From Bacteriovoracaceae bacterium (GTDB lineage: Bacteria; Bdellovibrionota; Bacteriovoracia; Bacteriovoracales; Bacteriovoracaceae), in the NCBI GenBank assembly GCA_023151145.1, contig JAKLJM010000004.1, forward strand, positions 1 through 33,252: a stretch of DNA of 33,252 bases. The letters are read 5' to 3'. The notes under the pieces are model-generated. The model was not told the origin of the DNA, did no database searches, and was given only the letters and a program-made list of their open reading frames with translations. Numbering within the stretch: the first letter of the stretch is position 1; each line of letters begins with the position of its first letter. The position numbers and the translations under genes were made by a program. Below are positions 30,901 through 33,252 of the stretch, in pieces.

Positions 30901-31370
30901 TTTGCTTGGCAATCTGCTGATGGGGCTTGTGTACACTGAGTATTTAAATTTTGTAATTCCGCTTTTGCAGCTTCAGTTTTTGCTGTTGCTAATTTTAACT
31001 GTGCTTGCGCTTCGTTAGCTTGAGCTTTAATTTGATTAAATCCAGTTTCTAATAATGAGATTTCAGATTTTAGATTTTGAATATTTGTAGAAAGTGTATT
31101 TTTTTCTGTATTAAGTTGATTTTTTTCTTGAGGAAGATTTTGAAGTTTTGTTCTTAAAGCAATTAATTCTTGCTCTAAATTTTTAACTGAATTTTCTTTT
31201 TCAATACGTGCCTTTTCAGCTTCGGCCAATTGAAACTTAGCTTGTGCTTGGTTTTGTTGGTACACACGAAAATCTGGATCATCTTCAAGTTTAAAACTTG
31301 GCTGGCCATAATAGGCCAATACAACAGCAGGATTTAGTAACATTAGTAGCGCAAGTTTTGATAGCTTCAA
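27840..31370 (-). CDS. Giant secreted coiled-coil protein with Gly- and Tyr-tetrad repeats
   Basis: Exported 1176-residue protein of unknown function. The start is TTG 31370: GAGGGG lies 6 nt upstream and a good signal peptide follows (MKLSKLALLMLLNPAVVLA). Residues 38-265 are a long coiled coil rich in Gln, Glu, Ala and Leu, with one Cys pair (QCTQAPSADC). Residues 281-410 (30141-30530) repeat Gly every fourth position almost without break (GERD, GDID, GRDI, GLSD, GRSD, GLRD). Residues about 460-600 contain Tyr at four-residue intervals (DYNQSYDTHYQGHY). The remaining half is beta-rich; NVARLDGVFMPGERILRTIVIKNYG looks like an immunoglobulin-like domain, and later segments carry an alpha-beta pattern (AILVDDGQGAVTKL). 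I do not recognise the whole. It may form a fibre or envelope-spanning scaffold. The gene for a subtilase-like protein overlaps its end. Confidence 0.84.
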   Translation of the reverse strand: MKLSKLALLMLLNPAVVLAYYGQPSFKLEDDPDFRVYQQNQAQAKFQLAEAEKARIEKENSVKNLEQELIALRTKLQNLPQEKNQLNTEKNTLSTNIQNLKSEISLLETGFNQIKAQANEAQAQLKLATAKTEAAKAELQNLNTQCTQAPSADCQAKVEAKKVEIGQLEAELKKAQDTSLVARKNLEEAQKPLERKRAELVALETRSQQINTKLAEILKLEQNSQQRENQILSELNRQKTELLQLIKRLDESERRMAETSRTFNQYREDLIRSIDQVNREGYINGERDGDIDGTELSRNMGRDIGLSDGRSDGLRDGERAGRERDYNRGSQVGEVEGSERGRFEGDRDGRIQGTDAGHIDAGNREGKVAGIQRAEKSDAVLVGTKQGETDGLNRAIKKGMEVGSIRGEGEAVALYENSDLKQAEIKGEFLGSFERRTPSMPSNYQGPRFNPNRSASKEVFRRAYYDGYAFKYRDEVYAEFIRRIDADYNQSYDTHYQGHYRSAVEREYRDTYEDGRRSQDQRAYAREYSPARNRAFDISFKETTANPNRQDTTYKTAYRSMEAHAYSEKYEEIRSTTYTKVEAQTYDKNIAQKTEEFRQKRLAEVKAIYENHPVAEYVSSSIQDGGISNVARLDGVFMPGERILRTIVIKNYGKKDLVGAKAQFVSGEDIALPAIPARSITTIVNGAMSTISLSEKNGALYKDHMRVQLTPSSKDPVQLRHYEDLGKNLLKALDTKDIRVQYPLQLNALSLSDAFALINKKQNLKIQVSNISKRAYSEAITIDLKANGNIIAKPFNSLNGLQVGSVNLSDAELLVASEKETYVPLRISADIKIQGVKVGELALPLDLMARAPYVEKAGKAVIVTNSNVNSQDLLQVLDLVGGIEAVSVLDLALGNLNQTIVTNGLQDKAAILVDDGQGAVTKLTEALVINSKNSLFVHADQNAQSLKVARTFGAFKDNQSFPFTLAQTKTERRMYFTNPHRTQIKGMTMHVQSSLETAVSDLEIFKPFADANATIVQNLKNQVNRTNFFAPQRNIQIAAIKSLGEVMNISVAYDESGGIFNRDKKWIKLLENDGNMIHNLMKASANGSLSEATAGIHLAAIAYKDIVGNSLSYYKPVSSDMKLKVRSTTKDILGNMEDNFKKNLKKFDRGLYDNAYEKFSLHRPYTIDIPSNDNNF
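30141..30530 (-). repeat. Tetrapeptide array with Gly at every fourth residue
   Basis: Residues 281-410 of the secreted repeat protein read mostly as G-x-x-x units, with Asp, Arg and Glu in the other positions. Codons for the units vary, so the repeat is at protein rather than DNA level. Confidence 0.8.
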
Positions 31371-31670
31371 GTGTAACCCCTCTCGAAAAGATTCAAATGA
31401 TACCAGTGAGCAGTGTCAATAAGACGCCAAAAAGAGACAATTGGATTCCTCTTGTCCCCAAAAACCAGAATCCGTTCGGTTTGCTATTGGACTTATAACA
31501 TCAAAAGCAAACCCGATGCCAAACGCTGCAATTATTACATGTTAGGGGGTGTAAGTTTTTTAGACACTTTTAAAAGAGCTAGTAAAAGGTACAAGCTTGT
31601 GCCTGTCATAAAAGATTAACTGGTACGCTTTTGAAAATCATTTAGGTCGTTATCTTTTTAGGAGTTATTT
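31371..31670. promoter_or_regulatory. 300-nt divergent intergenic region
   Basis: Separates the minus-strand repeat-protein gene from the plus-strand papain-like gene. On the minus strand TTGACA (31414-31419) and a poor TTGAAT (31391-31396) with 17-nt spacing could be a promoter with a very short leader. A near-perfect inverted repeat, AGGTACAAG/CTTGTGCCT (31587-31604, one mismatch), and palindrome CTTTTAAAAG (31567-31576) are operator candidates. Small open frames here have no SD or protein-like composition. No RNA gene is seen. Confidence 0.4.
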
Positions 31671-32486
31671 ATGATGAAAGCAAAAGTATTAATCTTTTCA
31701 TTGGCATCAGTGCTAAGTGTTTCTGTCTTGGCCAAAAAATATGTTTCTTATGCCCCATCTAATGATGAACAACAATTTTGTCTCGACCGTAATGATGAAA
31801 ACTTCTCTAAAGAATTAGTGAACGATCCACATAACCTCATGGCCTTTAGAAACCAAGGTGGAATTGGGGGTGGTGGAGTGTGTTGGTGGCATTCGCGTTT
31901 TCAACGAAATGCTCTTTATTTGACAGTCTTTAAACCAGAAGAGAAAAGACCAGTAATCAGTGAAGTCGAAAAAATCATCAAAAAAATCCGCAAAGGAAAA
32001 GAAGTGGTTGTTATTCCTGGTTATGAAAATTTTTATGAATTCACATCGCATAATCGCTCTTTAGTTCAAAAAGAATTGGAAGCTTGGCAAGTAAATGATG
32101 GTGCAGTGAAATTCGCATGGGTGAAAGGCTTATCGGGTAATAATATTGTTAAGCCAGAAGAACTTAAAAGAATGATGGATGAATTGTATGAAGAAGTAGA
32201 AGGGAAAAATACAATCGCCTATCAAAAATTACAAATCAAAGGAATAACGGCTCATGCATGGCTTGTTGTGAACATGAAACAAGTGGGTGAAGATGGCTAT
32301 GATCTAGAAGTGATTGATAGTAATGAACAGTATATGACTAGGGTTTATAAATATCGTTTAGGTGACACGAATTTTACCCATTGGTTTTATGGAGATTTCA
32401 CACCTTATTTAGAAAAAACGAATGAAATGGATAAGATCAAGACGGTCATTGATGAGAAATGCCGTCCTGATAAATTAGATTCTTAA
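31671..32486 (+). CDS. Secreted papain-fold-like cysteine hydrolase (predicted)
   Basis: Exported 271-residue protein; AGGAG (31660-31664) is 6 nt before ATG 31671, and a signal peptide follows (MMKAKVLIFSLASVLSVSVLA). I do not recognise a named family. The layout suggests a papain-like catalytic triad: GGIGGGGVCWWHSRFQRNALYL with Cys71 at a helix start after a Gly-rich loop, ITAHAWLVVNM with His195 at a strand start, and LEVIDSNEQY with Asp216/Asn218 on the next strand. Spacing and order (Cys, His, Asp/Asn) fit papain-clan enzymes such as C39, C58 or C70 types. A further Cys pair (FCLDRN, EKCRPD) near the termini may be structural. It is divergent from the large repeat protein and ends 1 nt before the converging methyltransferase gene. 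Fold call is inference; export is well supported. Confidence 0.62.
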   Translation: MMKAKVLIFSLASVLSVSVLAKKYVSYAPSNDEQQFCLDRNDENFSKELVNDPHNLMAFRNQGGIGGGGVCWWHSRFQRNALYLTVFKPEEKRPVISEVEKIIKKIRKGKEVVVIPGYENFYEFTSHNRSLVQKELEAWQVNDGAVKFAWVKGLSGNNIVKPEELKRMMDELYEEVEGKNTIAYQKLQIKGITAHAWLVVNMKQVGEDGYDLEVIDSNEQYMTRVYKYRLGDTNFTHWFYGDFTPYLEKTNEMDKIKTVIDEKCRPDKLDS

Positions 32487-32487
32487 A

Positions 32488-33252
32488 TTAACTTATTTGA
32501 TGAGCGAAACTGTAAATCCCAGCCGGCAGGATTCGCTCATCTTTTTCATTATGATGGGCTATTCCAATTTCGCCAGTTTGAATGACTTTTCTACATGTAT
32601 GCTGACTCATAACATTTCGAAGCGCTTCTTGTTGCACTCCATGAGTATGAGAGCTTAAAAGGAAAAAACTTTTCTCTTTAGTTAATACTTTATAACAATC
32701 ATTAACAAATTCTTGAATATGGTTTTCAAATTCCCAAAGTTCTTTATCCGCTCCATGTCCCCAGCTCGGTGGATCGGCAAGAATACCATCGTATTTAAAA
32801 CCTTTTTTAATTGAATGTTTTAAAAATTCACGGACATCTTGGTGAACAAAGTTAATTTTTTGATTTCCTAAACTAGACTGACGTTGATTGTCGCGTCCCC
32901 AGTTAAGTACTCCCTTGGCAGAGTCTACGTGGAAGACTTCAGCACCTGTCGCCGCTAAGGCCATACTCGCGCCACCGGTGTAACCAAAGAGGTTTAAGAA
33001 TTTTACTTGGCGGTTAAGATCTTTTTTAAGCTTTAGAGCTTCTCTTGTTAACAAATCCCAAACAGGTTCTTGTTCAAAGAAAATTCCACAATGTCCAAAA
33101 GAAGTGAGTTTTAACTTAAATTTTAATTCAGTTTCTTCACAATTAGTCCAACGATAGAAGAGATCACTTGGTTCACCTTTTAAGTGTTTCCAGTGTCCAC
33201 CACCGTCTTTTTGGCGCATACAAATAGAAGTGACCTTTTTCCACTCTGATTC
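32488..33252 (-). CDS. Class I SAM-dependent methyltransferase, RlmI-like, 5' end missing
   Basis: The frame stays open through the right window edge (eleven more codons upstream of the ATG at 33219), so the true start is outside. The protein is the catalytic part of an RlmI/PUA-type methyltransferase related to the enzymes that make m5C in 23S rRNA. Seen: RQKDGGGHW and LKLTSFGHCGIFFEQEPVWD at the family's N-terminal junction, SAM-binding motif I FLNLFGYTGGASMALAATGAEVFHVDSAKG, motif around NFVHQDVREFL, and motif IV GILADPPSWG, then FLLLSSHTHG. All expected SAM-pocket residues are visible. The target base and RNA cannot be fixed from this fragment. It converges on the papain-like gene with a 1-nt gap. 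Confidence 0.87.
   Translation of the reverse strand, partial: ESEWKKVTSICMRQKDGGGHWKHLKGEPSDLFYRWTNCEETELKFKLKLTSFGHCGIFFEQEPVWDLLTREALKLKKDLNRQVKFLNLFGYTGGASMALAATGAEVFHVDSAKGVLNWGRDNQRQSSLGNQKINFVHQDVREFLKHSIKKGFKYDGILADPPSWGHGADKELWEFENHIQEFVNDCYKVLTKEKSFFLLSSHTHGVQQEALRNVMSQHTCRKVIQTGEIGIAHHNEKDERILPAGIYSFAHQIS

Noticed and set aside
31567..31604. Inverted repeats as a small RNA or riboswitch
   Set aside because: Stems are short, one is imperfect, and no conserved riboswitch elements or terminator are visible; kept only as operator candidates.
31298..31619. Two small plus-strand open frames in the divergent region near 31.3-31.6 kb
   Set aside because: No SD, one overlaps the repeat-protein start on the other strand, and composition is not protein-like. 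The region reads better as regulatory DNA.

Overview
This 33 kb window is a gene-dense stretch of an AT-rich bacterial chromosome. It shows no rRNA, tRNA, CRISPR array, insertion sequence or phage gene. The unusual load of secreted hydrolases (peptidases, cell-wall enzymes, a nuclease), nearly all with Sec or lipoprotein signals, together with the low GC, suggests a member of Bdellovibrionota, most likely Bacteriovoracales-like. That assignment is inference from gene content, not from a marker gene.

Layout. 1-3834 (+): end of an S41 C-terminal processing peptidase (ctpA-like), xseA, and a translationally coupled PAS/histidine-kinase-like protein with an eroded ATPase domain. 3829-7766 (-): a DEDDh exonuclease broken into two reading frames, an orphan periplasmic solute-binding protein, and an SH3b/L,D-transpeptidase. 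7984-14699 (+): a possible transglycosylase-fold protein, a secreted-protein gene whose signal peptide carries two in-frame stops, a frameshifted NodB-type polysaccharide deacetylase, two adjacent secreted clan-CD cysteine-peptidase-like proteins, and an alpha/beta hydrolase. 14714-18715: an fRMsr-GAF/GNAT fusion, ogt, a Ste24-type M48 protease (-), a glyoxalase-II-like metallo-beta-lactamase protein and a BCP peroxiredoxin, which together look like a stress and repair set. 18775-24131: secreted EEP nuclease/phosphatase, M48 lipoprotein and DUF4911-like protein (-), then a TPR lipoprotein/LysM pair. 24165-26657: topA. 26765-33252: a small secreted protein, a 1176-residue secreted repeat protein followed by an overlapping subtilisin-like protein (-), a divergent secreted papain-like protein, and the end of an RlmI-like methyltransferase (-).

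How the genes work together. Peptidoglycan and envelope functions recur: CtpA, L,D-transpeptidase, transglycosylase-like protein, deacetylase, LysM protein, two M48 proteases. At least seven peptidase-like genes of different clans lie here. If the host is a predator these would fit prey or self wall remodelling, but the sequence alone does not prove that.

The signals I would look at first are: the adjacent clan-CD peptidase pair, whose first gene starts immediately after a perfect 12-bp hairpin that hides its ribosome-binding site; similar hairpins at the starts of xseA and the EEP nuclease; the large secreted protein with a long Gly-every-fourth-residue array followed by a Tyr-every-fourth-residue array, paired with a subtilase whose signal peptide is overprinted on its end; and three disrupted genes within 4.8-10.6 kb.
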